From: Muribaculaceae bacterium
GTDB lineage: Bacteria; Bacteroidota; Bacteroidia; Bacteroidales; Muribaculaceae
NCBI GenBank assembly: GCA_022509205.1
Contig: JAFLTR010000001.1
Span: 57,120 to 121,119, forward strand
DNA length: 64,000 nucleotides
Reading direction: 5' to 3'
This document shows, piece after piece, positions 8,425-19,766 of this stretch (its first letter is position 1; each line of letters begins with the position of its first letter). The position numbers and the translations under genes are program-made. The notes below the pieces were generated by a model that saw nothing but the letters and a program-made list of their open reading frames with translations, did not search any database and was not told the DNA's origin.

Positions 8425-11196
8425 TTAATGAGCATCGAGCCAGTTGGAAGCCACGCCACTTGATGCGGTCAGCACCACTTCACCCTTGTAGGCATCCTCC
8501 ATGCACCGCGTGACAATCTCCTGCACCACAGGCAGTTCCTCCGGAATGACATCGAAATTCAACTCATCATGCACCTGCATAATCATCTTGGATTTCAGCT
8601 TTTTCTCCCGGAATTCCCTATAGATATCCACCATGGCGACCTTTATGATATCGGCAGCCGACCCCTGGATAGGAGCGTTGATGGCGTTACGTTCCCCATA
8701 ACCTCTCACCACCGGATTTTTGCTGTTGATATCCGGAAGCCGGCGTTTTCGACCCATCCTTGTGGAGACATAGCCGTTATCGCGAGCCCATTCCACAGAG
8801 TCATGCATGTATCGCTTGATAGTTGGGAACGTCTCGAAATAATTGTCTATTATCTGCTTTGCGTCACCTCTCGGGATCCCGAGACGGTTGGCAAGACCGA
8901 AAGCCGAGATACCGTATAATATTCCGAAATTAGCTGTCTTTGCGTGGCGGCGCTCATCGGCCGTTACTTCTTCCGGGTTTTTGTGGTAGATCTTAGCGGC
9001 TGTAATTGCATGGATATCATCACCTTTCCTGAAAGCATCGAGCATAGTCTCCTCATGCGCAAAATCAGCCACGAGCCGGAGTTCTATCTGCGAATAGTCG
9101 GCCGAGAGGAAAAGATGACCTTCGTCGGCGATGAATGCACGGCGTATTTCGCGTCCTTGATCCTCTCTCACCGGTATGTTCTGAAGATTGGGAGCCGATG
9201 AAGAGATTCTCCCTGTGGCGGTTACGGTCTGATTGTAGACGGTATGCACCTTCCCGGTAGCCGGGTTTATGGCGGCCGGAAGCGCTGTGAGGTAAGTGTT
9301 GAGAAGTTTTTTTAGTTGACGGTGTTCAAGTATCTTGTTTACAATCGGATTCTTGCCGGCCACCTTTTCAAGAACATCCTCGCTTGTGGAATATTGGCCG
9401 GTCTTGGTTTTCTTGGCTTTCGGGTCAAGTTGCAGCTTGTCGAAAAGAATTTCTCCCACTTTGGATGGGGAACCCACATTAAACTCTTCTCCGGCAAGTT
9501 CAAAGATCTCCTTCTCCAGGTTTCCAAGTCTCTCTTCCAGGGTTTTTGCGGCGTCATTGAGCGCCTCCACATCAAGTCTGACCCCTTGAATCTCCATTTC
9601 AGCAAGAACTGTAGAAACCGGGAATTCCACATCATAAAGAAGAGTTTTCATATCCTCTTTTTCCACTTCCTTTTCAAACACAGGTTTAAGCCTCAGCGCG
9701 ATTGCAGCTTCTTGGCAGGCATAATCGGCCACTTCATGGAGGGTTGAAATCCCGCTTTTAGCTCCTCGTTTTACGTTAAACACAGGCTCTGACGGCATTG
9801 TATGTCCCAGATATTGGGCTGCCAGGGTGTCAGCGGCGTGACGCATTTCCGGCTGGATCAGGTAATGAGCCAGCGACACATCAAAATAATTTTCAATAGC
9901 CGGAGCCTCATCATTACGAAGACGGTGGGCAAGCACATAGTCCCGTTTCGCACTGAATGTAACTTTCCCGATATCCTTTCGGGCCATTATGTCAAGCACG
10001 AAGCTAATTGCCTCGACGTGATCGGCAGGGAAATAATAAGCTTCAGTTTCCGAAACAGCCAGAGCGGCACCTGCTATGACAGCCTCCATATCGTTTTCAC
10101 CGTCGGCAAGGAAGCAAAGGCCGCAAATGGCTCCGGTGAATTTTTGAGCCACATCTCCCGGACTTATAAATTCGGTGGCTTCCATATCCTCTCTCTTGTC
10201 TCCCACGATTTTCCAGGTGATGGGGCGATCATCGGCTTTCACTTTCGGCTGTTCTTTTTCTTCCTCTTCAAAATCAAAAAGACCCCCTGTGAACCCTGTC
10301 TTCCTGTCGGAGGACCCTCCCAGACGCTTCTCCACTCTTTCTTTGAGGGAACGGAATTCAAGTTCCTTGAAGATGGCGAAGAGTTTCTCCGTGTCTTCCG
10401 GTTTTCTTACGAGATCTTCCGGTTTCTCATCAATGGGAACATCGGTGCGGATTGTAGCGAGGAAATAAGAATCAAGTATCTGCTGCTTATTTTCCTCCAC
10501 CTTTTTCTTCACGGCCCCCTTCAGTTCGTCGGTACGGTTAAGCAATTCCTCTACGCTTCCGAAATCATTTATCAGTTTGACGGCTGTTTTCTCACCGATA
10601 CCGGGACACCCCGGGATATTATCGATTTTGTCGCCCATGAGCGCGAGGAGGTCGATCACTTGTCGAGTGTTCTGAATGCCATAGCGCGCACACACTTCCT
10701 CTTCGCCCCTTAATTCAAAATCCTGTCCGCGATAAGAAGGTTTGTATTGCAGAATATTAGGACTCACGAGCTGGCCGAAATCCTTATCAGGAGTCATCAT
10801 GTAGGTAGTGAAACCCTCTTTTTCAGCAAGTTTTGACATGGTGCCGATTACGTCGTCGGCCTCAAAACCCTCCACCTCCAGGATTGGTATGTTGTAGGCC
10901 TTGATAATCTCTTTGATAATTGGCACGGAGAGTTTGATATCTTCGGGAGTTGACTCTCTCTCTGCCTTGTAGGAAGCATCGGCTTCACTGCGGAAGGTGG
11001 GACCCTGCGGGTCGAATGCTACGGCTATGTGTGTGGGTTTCTCTTTGCGGATAATCTCCTCAAGGGTATTGACAAATCCGAATATTGCAGAGGTATTGAA
11101 TCCGCCTTGAGTAAGCCTCGGCATTTTTATCAATGCATAATAGGCTCTGAAAATTAATGCGTAGGCATCAAGCAGGAATAAACGCTTTTCGGTCAT
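8425..11196 (-). CDS. polA: DNA polymerase I (proofreading residues not recognisable)
   Basis: Repair and Okazaki-fragment polymerase of 923 residues. The N-terminal 5' nuclease domain covers about 1-290 (FEADDVIGT near 111, LMGDKIDNIPGCPGIGEKTA near 186-205). The polymerase domain covers about 520-923, with SADYSQIELR (Asp700), the O-helix region RRHAKTANFGILYG near 749-761 and QVHDEL (Asp877). The middle region (about 325-515) has the size of the 3'-5' exonuclease domain but lacks the DxE motif near its start, and the usual YxxxDA motif reads DYACQEAAIAL (491-501), losing a metal-ligand Asp. I infer it does not proofread. It precedes rnhB upstream by 42 bp, suggesting co-transcription. Confidence 0.96.
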   Translation of the reverse strand: MTEKRLFLLDAYALIFRAYYALIKMPRLTQGGFNTSAIFGFVNTLEEIIRKEKPTHIAVAFDPQGPTFRSEADASYKAERESTPEDIKLSVPIIKEIIKAYNIPILEVEGFEADDVIGTMSKLAEKEGFTTYMMTPDKDFGQLVSPNILQYKPSYRGQDFELRGEEEVCARYGIQNTRQVIDLLALMGDKIDNIPGCPGIGEKTAVKLINDFGSVEELLNRTDELKGAVKKKVEENKQQILDSYFLATIRTDVPIDEKPEDLVRKPEDTEKLFAIFKELEFRSLKERVEKRLGGSSDRKTGFTGGLFDFEEEEKEQPKVKADDRPITWKIVGDKREDMEATEFISPGDVAQKFTGAICGLCFLADGENDMEAVIAGAALAVSETEAYYFPADHVEAISFVLDIMARKDIGKVTFSAKRDYVLAHRLRNDEAPAIENYFDVSLAHYLIQPEMRHAADTLAAQYLGHTMPSEPVFNVKRGAKSGISTLHEVADYACQEAAIALRLKPVFEKEVEKEDMKTLLYDVEFPVSTVLAEMEIQGVRLDVEALNDAAKTLEERLGNLEKEIFELAGEEFNVGSPSKVGEILFDKLQLDPKAKKTKTGQYSTSEDVLEKVAGKNPIVNKILEHRQLKKLLNTYLTALPAAINPATGKVHTVYNQTVTATGRISSSAPNLQNIPVREDQGREIRRAFIADEGHLFLSADYSQIELRLVADFAHEETMLDAFRKGDDIHAITAAKIYHKNPEEVTADERRHAKTANFGILYGISAFGLANRLGIPRGDAKQIIDNYFETFPTIKRYMHDSVEWARDNGYVSTRMGRKRRLPDINSKNPVVRGYGERNAINAPIQGSAADIIKVAMVDIYREFREKKLKSKMIMQVHDELNFDVIPEELPVVQEIVTRCMEDAYKGEVVLTASSGVASNWLDAH

Positions 11197-11238
11197 GGGG
11201 AATGGGAATTTTAGTCGGAAGAGAGGTGGGTTCCGGGG

Positions 11239-11814
11239 TTATTTTACTTTAAAAGTTTTTCGGTGGTGAGGAGTCAAGCCAAGTAGGGCAATGGCATCGC
11301 GATGGGCTTTTGTGGGATAACCCTTATTTATTTTCCAGTCGTAGCCGGGGAATTCCTCTGCAAGCCGGTTCATGAGTTCGTCACGATGTGTTTTCGCAAG
11401 TATTGACGCGGCAGCAATAGACATATATTTCCCGTCGCCTTTCACTACAGTTGTGTGGGGGATTTCTTTGAAAGGTTTGAAACGGTTGCCGTCCACGAGG
11501 ATATGTCCGGGTGTAAGTTTAAGAGCCTCAAGGGCTCTGTGCATTCCGAGAATCGAGGCATTGAGGATGTTTATTTCATCTATCTCCTCCGGTGAAACCA
11601 TAACGACAGCCCATGCTAAAGCTTTTTCCTCGATAATTGGCCTGAGTTGTTCCCGTTTTTTTTCAGAGAGTTTTTTACTATCGTCAAGACCAGGGCAGGA
11701 AAAATCAGAAGGAAGAATCACAGCTGCACATGCCACGGGTCCGCACAGGCATCCACGCCCGGCTTCGTCGCATCCGGCTTCGATAAGCTCTTTATGCATA
11801 TACGGCTCAAGCAT
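11239..11814 (-). CDS. rnhB: Ribonuclease HII
   Basis: Cleaves RNA in RNA/DNA hybrids, including single embedded ribonucleotides. The 191-residue protein has the RNase HII signature [13 protein letters not shown] with acidic residues Asp16 and Glu17, then '[13 protein letters not shown]', '[11 protein letters not shown]' and '[22 protein letters not shown]'. Length and motif order are standard. It sits between the polyprenyl synthase gene (30 bp upstream) and polA (42 bp downstream), both on the same strand, so these replication and repair genes are probably co-transcribed. Confidence 0.97.
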   Translation of the reverse strand: MLEPYMHKELIEAGCDEAGRGCLCGPVACAAVILPSDFSCPGLDDSKKLSEKKREQLRPIIEEKALAWAVVMVSPEEIDEINILNASILGMHRALEALKLTPGHILVDGNRFKPFKEIPHTTVVKGDGKYMSIAAASILAKTHRDELMNRLAEEFPGYDWKINKGYPTKAHRDAIALLGLTPHHRKTFKVK

Positions 11815-11843
11815 GGGAGTGGAGGAACGGGGAATTATGAGAT

Positions 11844-12818
11844 TTACTTGTCGCGAGAGATGATGTAGTCAAAAAGCTGGAGGAAGGTTTCTTTCCACTC
11901 TGAATCGGGATATATTTCGAGTAGCTTTTCCGCTTCCGACTGCATTTCCCTCATTTTGGAAAAAGCATATTCAATGCCGTCGTATTCCTTGGCAAAGTCA
12001 ATCAATATGCCGATTTCCTTTTCGTTGAGATCACCTTTCATAAGCATCTCCTTGACGCTTTGTGAGATAGGTTCGGGGGCGGTGTGGATTGCATGAAGCA
12101 AAGGCAGCGTCACCTTTCCTTCACGAAGATCATTTCCGGTGGGTTTCCCTATCAAAGGGTTAGAGAAATAGTCGAAAATATCATCGCGTATTTGAAAACA
12201 CATCCCTAACAGTTCAGCATATTGTGCGAGGGGTTCATATTTCTTTCTATCGACTCCGACAGCTTCTGCTCCCATTTTCACGCAATTTCTAAAAAGGCTT
12301 GCAGTCTTTTTGCGTATCATTGAGAAATAGTGGCTTTCGTCAAGGTGATGGTCGCGCACATTACAGATCTGCTCCACTTCTCCTATGGAAAGCTCCTTTC
12401 CGAGATCGGAAAGTGAGGAAATTATCGAAAGGTTGCCGGTGCGTATTCCTGCTGCGAGTGCATTTGCCACGAAATAGTCGCCCACGAGCACTGCAATATG
12501 GTTTCCCCATTGGTTGTTGACAGTGGCGTTACCACGTCTTAGAGCCGTTTCATCCACCACATCGTCATGAATCAGGGAAGCGTTATGGAGCATCTCGAGA
12601 GCAGCTCCGGCATGAAGCACATGTTGATTCACGTCGCCAAAGAATTTGGCGCTTAGAATCACCATTATAGGTCTTATTTGCTTCCCTTTTGTAAGCAGGT
12701 AATTGCTCACGACTGTATCCATCAGTTCATTGTCTGAGGATAATGATTCCCGTATGATGGCATTCATCTTTGCCAGCTCGGGCTCAATTCTTTGTTGAAT
12801 TTTGGCAAGCCTGTCCAT
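11844..12818 (-). CDS. ispB: Polyprenyl diphosphate synthase (trans-isoprenyl chain elongation)
   Basis: Makes the long isoprenoid tail of menaquinone by adding isopentenyl diphosphate units. The 324-residue protein has both aspartate-rich motifs: DDVVD at 85-89 and DDIFD at 212-216. '[13 protein letters not shown]' lies near 45-57 and '[14 protein letters not shown]' follows the second motif. Chain length cannot be read with confidence. A TATATTTG box lies just ahead of the start on the minus strand, without a convincing -33 box, so an internal promoter is possible. Confidence 0.9.
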   Translation of the reverse strand: MDRLAKIQQRIEPELAKMNAIIRESLSSDNELMDTVVSNYLLTKGKQIRPIMVILSAKFFGDVNQHVLHAGAALEMLHNASLIHDDVVDETALRRGNATVNNQWGNHIAVLVGDYFVANALAAGIRTGNLSIISSLSDLGKELSIGEVEQICNVRDHHLDESHYFSMIRKKTASLFRNCVKMGAEAVGVDRKKYEPLAQYAELLGMCFQIRDDIFDYFSNPLIGKPTGNDLREGKVTLPLLHAIHTAPEPISQSVKEMLMKGDLNEKEIGILIDFAKEYDGIEYAFSKMREMQSEAEKLLEIYPDSEWKETFLQLFDYIISRDK

Positions 12819-12918
12819 AACACTGCAAATATAATGAATTCATCGGAATAATATAATCCGTCTGCCCAAAAGCAGCTATTAGGGCAATGTGGACAGATGC
12901 CGACACTCGGGATGGATA

Positions 12919-13761
12919 TTAGCGGAATAGGGCCCAGGAGGGGGAAGAAAGATAGAGGGGGAGGGAAGCCGTCGGGACTGTGAGACGGCATTGATTCCAT
13001 AGTTGGATTTCGAGAGGATCGAAAAGGGTTGAATCACAATCAAATGTGGGAGGAACAGGACTCATGCAGACAATTTCAGAGAGGTTGTCACATCCTGTAA
13101 AGATCAATTCTCCGAGCATGTTATGATTGGCGGGAAGAATGGCTTTGCGGAGATTCCTACAACTCGAGAAAGCATAGGATTCCAATTCCTGCATTGAATC
13201 GGGTATTGCCACTTCCTCCAATTTTTCGCAAAAACTGAAGGCATTCGACCCGATATGCTTAAGGCCTTCAGGCAAATTTATCTTTTCGAGATTGATGCAG
13301 TAGGCGAAAGCGTTGCGGGAGATGTCGTCTACACTTTGAGGGAGTTCCACATCCCGGAGATTCTCGTCCCAGGCACACATATAGGCCGGTATCAATTTCA
13401 CTCCCTCAGGTATCTTGAGAGACTCGAGCGATATGCAATCCCTGAAAGCTCCCTCTCCTATCTCTTTGAGAGTGGAAGGGAGTGAGATAGATTGCAGAGA
13501 CGTACAACCTAAGAAGGCATAATCACCGATTCGTTCGATACCCTCTTCGATAACAACCCTTTTCAGGCTATGGCAATCTGCGTATTCGTAATCTTCCACG
13601 GACGTTTTTCCGTTAAGACTACTGATAATGATATCCGAATTCCTCTTTGACATAGAACTTATGGAAGCTTCGGATAGCTCCACCTTGAAAAGAGGTGACT
13701 GCGACAGGGAGGACTGGAGTCCGAGGATTAAAAAAAGAAGGAAAGGGAAATATCTGTGCAA
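12919..13761 (-). CDS. Secreted BspA-type leucine-rich repeat protein
   Basis: 280 residues with an N-terminal signal peptide (MHRYFPFLLFLILGLQSSLS). A run of LRR_5/BspA-type repeats spans about 65-230; each unit has the form 'IGDYAFLGCTSLQSISLPSTLKEI'. A final cysteine-containing segment ('SEIVCMSPVPPTFDCDSTLFDPLEIQLWNQCRLTVP') follows, as is common at the end of these proteins. Such repeats usually mediate binding at the cell surface; no ligand can be inferred. It has no lipobox and no clear sorting tail. It lies between a one-helix membrane protein gene and the polyprenyl synthase, on the same strand. Confidence 0.85.
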   Translation of the reverse strand: MHRYFPFLLFLILGLQSSLSQSPLFKVELSEASISSMSKRNSDIIISSLNGKTSVEDYEYADCHSLKRVVIEEGIERIGDYAFLGCTSLQSISLPSTLKEIGEGAFRDCISLESLKIPEGVKLIPAYMCAWDENLRDVELPQSVDDISRNAFAYCINLEKINLPEGLKHIGSNAFSFCEKLEEVAIPDSMQELESYAFSSCRNLRKAILPANHNMLGELIFTGCDNLSEIVCMSPVPPTFDCDSTLFDPLEIQLWNQCRLTVPTASLPLYLSSPSWALFR

Positions 13762-13812
13762 TTTTAATAAATTTATATAAGACCTTGATAAGAATTGAGG
13801 AAAGGGTCTTAA

Positions 13813-14379
13813 TTAACGGGGTCGGGGAGCGAATTCCGGAGGAAGGATATGGTCGGGATTTACCGTATCGGCAGCTGTCACCACTATTTTACTTGCACCG
13901 CGCCAAGGTACGGTGGCATAATATTTTTTATAGGTCACTCTGATAGGTTTCACATCCAGTAGAGCCTGCTTGAGGTTGGCAGCTGTCTCTGAGTCGGCCA
14001 CCGAGAATACGAAGTCACGGCTATATACCCTTGTAGTGTCCATAAGTTCCTTATAGGGGATTAACGTCCCTTCATAGGTTTTGAAGATCATGCCACGTTT
14101 TTCGATACCCTCCACGTATCCGAATTGTGTAGCATCCTCTACATAGGGGGAGAAGAACCGTATCCAACACCCTATTACGAGGCCTACTACGATCACTCCA
14201 CCGAGTATCCAAACCCAAAATGGGATAGGAGAATGACGGTGGAGATGGGCCCATTCCGATTCCTCCCGCTCCCAATATTCCGGATCTTCGGGGGTATAAC
14301 GCGGCTTTTTCTCCTCATGAGAAGAAGTGTCGGCGGGTTGCTCGTTGTCGAAAACGTCTTTATCTTCTTCGATAGCCAT
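13813..14379 (-). CDS. Conserved hypothetical protein with one transmembrane helix
   Basis: 188 residues. The first 70 are acidic and polar ('EEDKDVFDNEQPADTSSHEEKKPRYTPE'). One membrane helix follows at about 72-93 ('PFWVWILGGVIVVGLVIGCWI'). The remaining 90 residues look like a compact extracytoplasmic domain ('FGYVEGIEKRGMIFKTYEGTLIPYKELMD', 'VKPIRVTYKKYYATVPWRG'). I do not recognise a named family. It follows pyrG by 62 bp on the same strand and precedes the LRR protein. Confidence 0.75.
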   Translation of the reverse strand: MAIEEDKDVFDNEQPADTSSHEEKKPRYTPEDPEYWEREESEWAHLHRHSPIPFWVWILGGVIVVGLVIGCWIRFFSPYVEDATQFGYVEGIEKRGMIFKTYEGTLIPYKELMDTTRVYSRDFVFSVADSETAANLKQALLDVKPIRVTYKKYYATVPWRGASKIVVTAADTVNPDHILPPEFAPRPR

Positions 14380-14441
14380 TGGTTAAAAAATTTATTTCAT
14401 GAGGTATACAAAACCTCTCATTCCGGGGGCATGCAACATGT

Positions 14442-16067
<1,626 letters not shown>

Positions 16068-16118
16068 TCAATAGTTACAAAATTAATAAATCCTCCGGCA
16101 AAATAAGCTAAGACTTCA

Positions 16119-18002
16119 TTATCTGACCCCTCGCTTCTCATAAAAGGCCACAAAAGCATTGTTGACGATTCTGATTCCACCGGGCGTGGGATAGTTGCCG
16201 GAGAAATACCAGTCGCCGGGATGACCCGGGATAGCTTTCCGCAGCCCCTCGAGACTCTGGAAAATCAGTCTCACCTCAGCCACTGTGTCGGGAGGTGTGA
16301 GCATCTCCGCCATCTTGGTGGCGATTTCCTGCTGCGAGAAAGGAGCGTAGATTGCTTTCACGCAGTTTTCCTGCAACTCGTCGGGCAAGGAAGCCATCTC
16401 CTTGCAACGTTCATAGACCCGGGTGATTATATCTCCCATTCCCCTCTCCCTGAGCAAAGCGATAGCGGCACGAAAAGCTGCAAACTCACTAAGGCTCGAC
16501 ATATCGATACCGTAGCAGTCGGGATATCTCACCTGAGGGGAGGAACTCACAACGATGATCTTCTTCGGATGCAGTCGGTCAAGAATGCGCAGAATGCTCT
16601 GTGTCAGAGTAGTTCCCCTGACGATACTGTCGTCGATCACCACAAGGTTATCGATGTTATTTTTCACGCAACCGTAGGAGACATCATAGACATGGGCAGC
16701 CAATTCGTCGCGCGCCTCTCCTTCAGTGATGAAAGTGCGGAGTTTTATATCCTTGATGGCTATCTTCTCTATACGGAGCTTTTGACCGATGATGTCACGG
16801 ATACGTTGGTCCGTCAGTGCCCCACGGTCGCGGGCTTTCAGGATCTTCTCGGTCTTTAGCATGTCGAGATGACTCTGAAGTCCCTCCACCATACCGATGA
16901 AAGCCACTTCGGCTGTATTAGGTATGAAAGAGAAAACGGTGTTGTCGATATCGTTGCCAATCTTTTCGAGAATTTCCGGCACGAGCAGTCTGCCCAACAT
17001 TTTTCTCTCCTGATATATGTCGGCGTCGCTGCCACGTGAGAAATATATCCTTTCGAATGAACACCTCTGATTCCGGCCCTCCGGCAGTATCCGGGCCAAA
17101 TTCACCTCTCCCTTTGAATTGACAGTGATGGCGCATCCCGGCTGAAGTTCTTCCACATCTCTTCTTGCAATGTTGAAGACAGTCTGTAGCACAGGACGTT
17201 CGGATGCCACTACTACAACCTCATCATTCTTGAAATAGAATGCAGGCCGGATCCCGTTTGCGTCGCGGAGTGCGAAAATATCACCGGATCCGGTGGCTCC
17301 ACATATCACATATCCTCCATCCCATGTTGGAGCGGCGGCTTTCAACACAGCCTCAAGGTCGATTTCCTCCTCGATTTTACGGGTGATCTCGCGTTCGGGC
17401 AACACGTCGCGGTATTGACGATACACGCGATGATTCTCCTTATCAAGGGCATATCCCAGTTGCTCGAGAAGCATCACAGTGTCGCTATAAATCCTGGGAT
17501 GCTGGCCCTTCTCAATGACCCCACGGAAAATTTCGTCGACATTTGTCATATTGAAATTTCCGCAAAGCATAAGGTTGCGTGAACGCCAGTTGTTGCGACG
17601 CAGGAAGGGATGCACATAGCTCATTCCGGAGCGTCCCGTTGTGCTGTAGCGAAGATGCCCCAGATAAATCTCACCGATGAAAGGAGCCTCGCGTTCCACT
17701 ACGTCGGGAGGGAGATTTTCAGCATGAATCTTGTCGAGCGCCGGACCGATTTTGTCGAAGATATCCCTGATAGCCTGGGTTCCAAGGGCCCTTTCGCGGA
17801 ACACATATTCCGATCCGGGCATGGCATTTAACTTCACCACGCCGATGCCGGCAGCTTCCTGGCCACGGTTGTGTTGTTTTTCCATCAGGAGGTAGAGCTT
17901 CTTGAGAGCCCAAGAATAGCTCCCATATTTTTCTTTATAATACTCGATAGGCTTTAGAAGCCGGATCATCGCTATGCCGCATTCATGTTTTAGCGGTTCC
18001 AT
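16119..18002 (-). CDS. purF: Amidophosphoribosyltransferase (divergent PurF)
   Basis: Catalyses the first step of purine synthesis, moving glutamine nitrogen onto PRPP. The 627-residue protein has an N-terminal class II glutaminase domain whose nucleophile would be Cys8 in HECGIAMI; a seven-residue leader would have to be removed. The phosphoribosyltransferase domain has the PRPP loop LVVIDDSIVRGTT and 'SSSPQVRYPDCYGIDMSSLSEF'. It is about 120 residues longer than the E. coli enzyme, with extra sequence in both halves ('YYKEKYGSYSWALKKLYLLMEKQ'). A true second PurF paralogue with another amide acceptor cannot be excluded. It has its own promoter (18057-18089). Confidence 0.85.
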   Translation of the reverse strand: MEPLKHECGIAMIRLLKPIEYYKEKYGSYSWALKKLYLLMEKQHNRGQEAAGIGVVKLNAMPGSEYVFRERALGTQAIRDIFDKIGPALDKIHAENLPPDVVEREAPFIGEIYLGHLRYSTTGRSGMSYVHPFLRRNNWRSRNLMLCGNFNMTNVDEIFRGVIEKGQHPRIYSDTVMLLEQLGYALDKENHRVYRQYRDVLPEREITRKIEEEIDLEAVLKAAAPTWDGGYVICGATGSGDIFALRDANGIRPAFYFKNDEVVVVASERPVLQTVFNIARRDVEELQPGCAITVNSKGEVNLARILPEGRNQRCSFERIYFSRGSDADIYQERKMLGRLLVPEILEKIGNDIDNTVFSFIPNTAEVAFIGMVEGLQSHLDMLKTEKILKARDRGALTDQRIRDIIGQKLRIEKIAIKDIKLRTFITEGEARDELAAHVYDVSYGCVKNNIDNLVVIDDSIVRGTTLTQSILRILDRLHPKKIIVVSSSPQVRYPDCYGIDMSSLSEFAAFRAAIALLRERGMGDIITRVYERCKEMASLPDELQENCVKAIYAPFSQQEIATKMAEMLTPPDTVAEVRLIFQSLEGLRKAIPGHPGDWYFSGNYPTPGGIRIVNNAFVAFYEKRGVR

Positions 18003-18056
18003 GAAGTGTCCTCCTTGTTAAGACCCCAAATTAAAGGGATAATTGAATACTTTTTG

Positions 18057-18089
18057 CAAAATTACAATTTTCCGCCACAACTCACCAAT
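18057..18089 (-). promoter_or_regulatory. Promoter for purF
   Basis: Minus strand: ATTG (18086-18089), 21 nt, TAATTTTG (18057-18064). The -7 box fits TAnnTTTG exactly. It lies 55 bp upstream of the purF start. Confidence 0.65.
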
Positions 18090-18108
18090 AAAAAAATTTT
18101 TTTCTTCT

Positions 18109-18140
18109 TTTGTAAGAATCAGAATTTCATATTATTTTTG
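18109..18140 (+). promoter_or_regulatory. Promoter for the fimbrillin-like lipoprotein and carbonic anhydrase
   Basis: TTTG (18109-18112), exactly 20 nt, then TATTTTTG (18133-18140), a full match to the Bacteroidota promoter consensus. It lies about 60 bp upstream of the ATG at 18202, divergent from the purF promoter. Confidence 0.8.
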
Positions 18141-18201
18141 CAATAGGGGGAATATTTTTGATTTCTCCCTATTTTTTTAACACCGGTTTATTCCTTATCC
18201 C

Positions 18202-19221
18202 ATGAAAAAAACACACTCGTTTTCTCTCCTTGTTTACCTTGCGAGCCTCGCATTGTTGGGCTCGTGTGTCTCTACCGAGACTGTAGATGAGCCGGACACC
18301 GCGACCAATGGTGAGGAGACAACGTTAGTTTTGAATCTCAGCAAGCCGGCCGGGCTCGACACGCGTGCAGACGAGTCGCTTTATAAACTTAGATATGTGG
18401 CCAAGCTGTTTCAAGGCTCAAGCTTAGGCAATATCTCAACTCCGCAACAGAGGCAAGAGATAGCCGACGGGGATGGTAATGAAAACCAGATGGTGTTTAA
18501 GGTGACTCCCGACCTGGATTATATTATTCTCGTCTTTGCGGATTATATTCCGAAAGAGAGTCAGCCCGATGCCTCCGGCTGCTATAAAGATCATTTCTAT
18601 GACACCAATACTGCAGGAAATACGAAACTTCATAAAGTTTACCAGACAAATATCGTGCCCGCAACGCCCATCAACAATTACACTGAAGTAGGGGAACAGT
18701 TCTTCAACAATCATAACTACGACTGTTTCTATGCGGCCACCGACGTGATCCATAAGAGCAAGGAGGAATACAAGACAAGTCTCGAATTAAAGCGGCTTGC
18801 CGCCATGGTGAAATTTGTAAACTCCTCCTCATCTACAGGAGAATACTCCTTCAAGATCAACAACCTCACTGTGGGATACCAGTTCGAGACCACTAACTCA
18901 AGGGCTTCCACCGAGAGCTTCGACGCCAACGCCTCGTTCAGCAAGAATATCACGGCTGAAGACAAAGACGTGGTGTTCTTTTATACCTTAGCCGATGCCA
19001 CCGACAAGAAACTCAGCATCAGCTTCACTCCCACAGGCGGACAGAAACAGACAATCTCCAATATCCCGGTGACAAGTAATTATCAGACTTTAGTGAAATA
19101 TTCCTTCCTGCCGGAACCCAGTGTTCCTGATCCCACTCCCGGGCCCGACACGAATCCCACCGAAGGAGATATCATCCTTAACCTCACTACTGCCGCCACG
19201 TGGCAACAAAAAGAAATGTGA
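18202..19221 (+). CDS. Fimbrillin-like lipoprotein
   Basis: 339-residue lipoprotein. The signal peptide ends in the lipobox LLGSC with Cys22. The body resembles Bacteroidota fimbrillin or minor-fimbrial subunits (DUF6562/FimB-Mfa2-like): an early 'DTRADE' segment, a beta-rich domain with 'VFKVTPDLDYIILVFADYIP', a middle 'LELKRLAAMVKFVNSS' strand, and a Pro/Asp linker (near 310-325) before a short C-terminal strand. Such proteins are exported to the outer surface as pilus components or anchors. The TGA stop at 19219-19221 shares its last base with the ATG of the next gene. Family assignment is by pattern only. Confidence 0.7.
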   Translation: MKKTHSFSLLVYLASLALLGSCVSTETVDEPDTATNGEETTLVLNLSKPAGLDTRADESLYKLRYVAKLFQGSSLGNISTPQQRQEIADGDGNENQMVFKVTPDLDYIILVFADYIPKESQPDASGCYKDHFYDTNTAGNTKLHKVYQTNIVPATPINNYTEVGEQFFNNHNYDCFYAATDVIHKSKEEYKTSLELKRLAAMVKFVNSSSSTGEYSFKINNLTVGYQFETTNSRASTESFDANASFSKNITAEDKDVVFFYTLADATDKKLSISFTPTGGQKQTISNIPVTSNYQTLVKYSFLPEPSVPDPTPGPDTNPTEGDIILNLTTAATWQQKEM

Positions 19222-19766
19222 TGATAAAAGAAATATTGAAATTCAATGAGGAATTTGTGGCCCGCGAAGGCTACCGACCTTATGTCACCTCGAAATATCC
19301 GGACAAGAAGATTGCTATAGTGACATGTATGGATACACGTCTTGTGGAACTTCTTCCGGCTGCCCTGGGAATCAAAAACGGAGATGTAAAGATGATCAAG
19401 AATGCCGGGGGTGTTATCACAGATCCCTGGGATTCCACCGTGAGGTCTCTTCTTGTCGGCATATATGAATTGGGCGTCAACGAGATAATGATAATAGGAC
19501 ATACGGAATGCGGAGTGCAGGGAATGAAGGCAGAGGAAATGCTTCATCTTATGCGTGAGCGCGGGATATCCGAAGAGACGATTTCGATGGTGAGACGTTG
19601 CGGGGTTGATCTCGACAAATGGCTCACAGGTTTTGAAGAGACTGCCGGATCTGTGAAAGATTCCGTGGAACTCGTCAGGAATCATCCCTTAATGCCGGCT
19701 GATGTCAGGGTGGCAGGCTATATCATGGATTCCACCACCGGCAAGCTTGAATGTCTCTCAGCATAG
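19221..19766 (+). CDS. Beta-class carbonic anhydrase
   Basis: Interconverts CO2 and bicarbonate, feeding carboxylations and pH balance. From the ATG at 19221 the protein has 181 residues. Zinc ligands are Cys36, His94 and Cys97, with the Asp38-Arg40 dyad, in TCMDTRLVELLP and IGHTECGVQ. 'NAGGVITDPWDSTVRSLLVGIYELG' lies between them. It resembles the short mycobacterial-type beta enzymes. An upstream GTG at 19200 would add seven residues but lies inside the previous gene; the ATG overlapping the preceding TGA (TGATG) is the better start. The end overlaps the convergent flippase gene by nine bases. Confidence 0.92.
   Translation: MIKEILKFNEEFVAREGYRPYVTSKYPDKKIAIVTCMDTRLVELLPAALGIKNGDVKMIKNAGGVITDPWDSTVRSLLVGIYELGVNEIMIIGHTECGVQGMKAEEMLHLMRERGISEETISMVRRCGVDLDKWLTGFEETAGSVKDSVELVRNHPLMPADVRVAGYIMDSTTGKLECLSA

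Noticed and set aside
19200..19220. GTG at 19200 as start of the carbonic anhydrase
   Set aside because: It would add seven non-conserved residues inside the preceding gene; the ATG overlapping the TGA is a normal coupled start.
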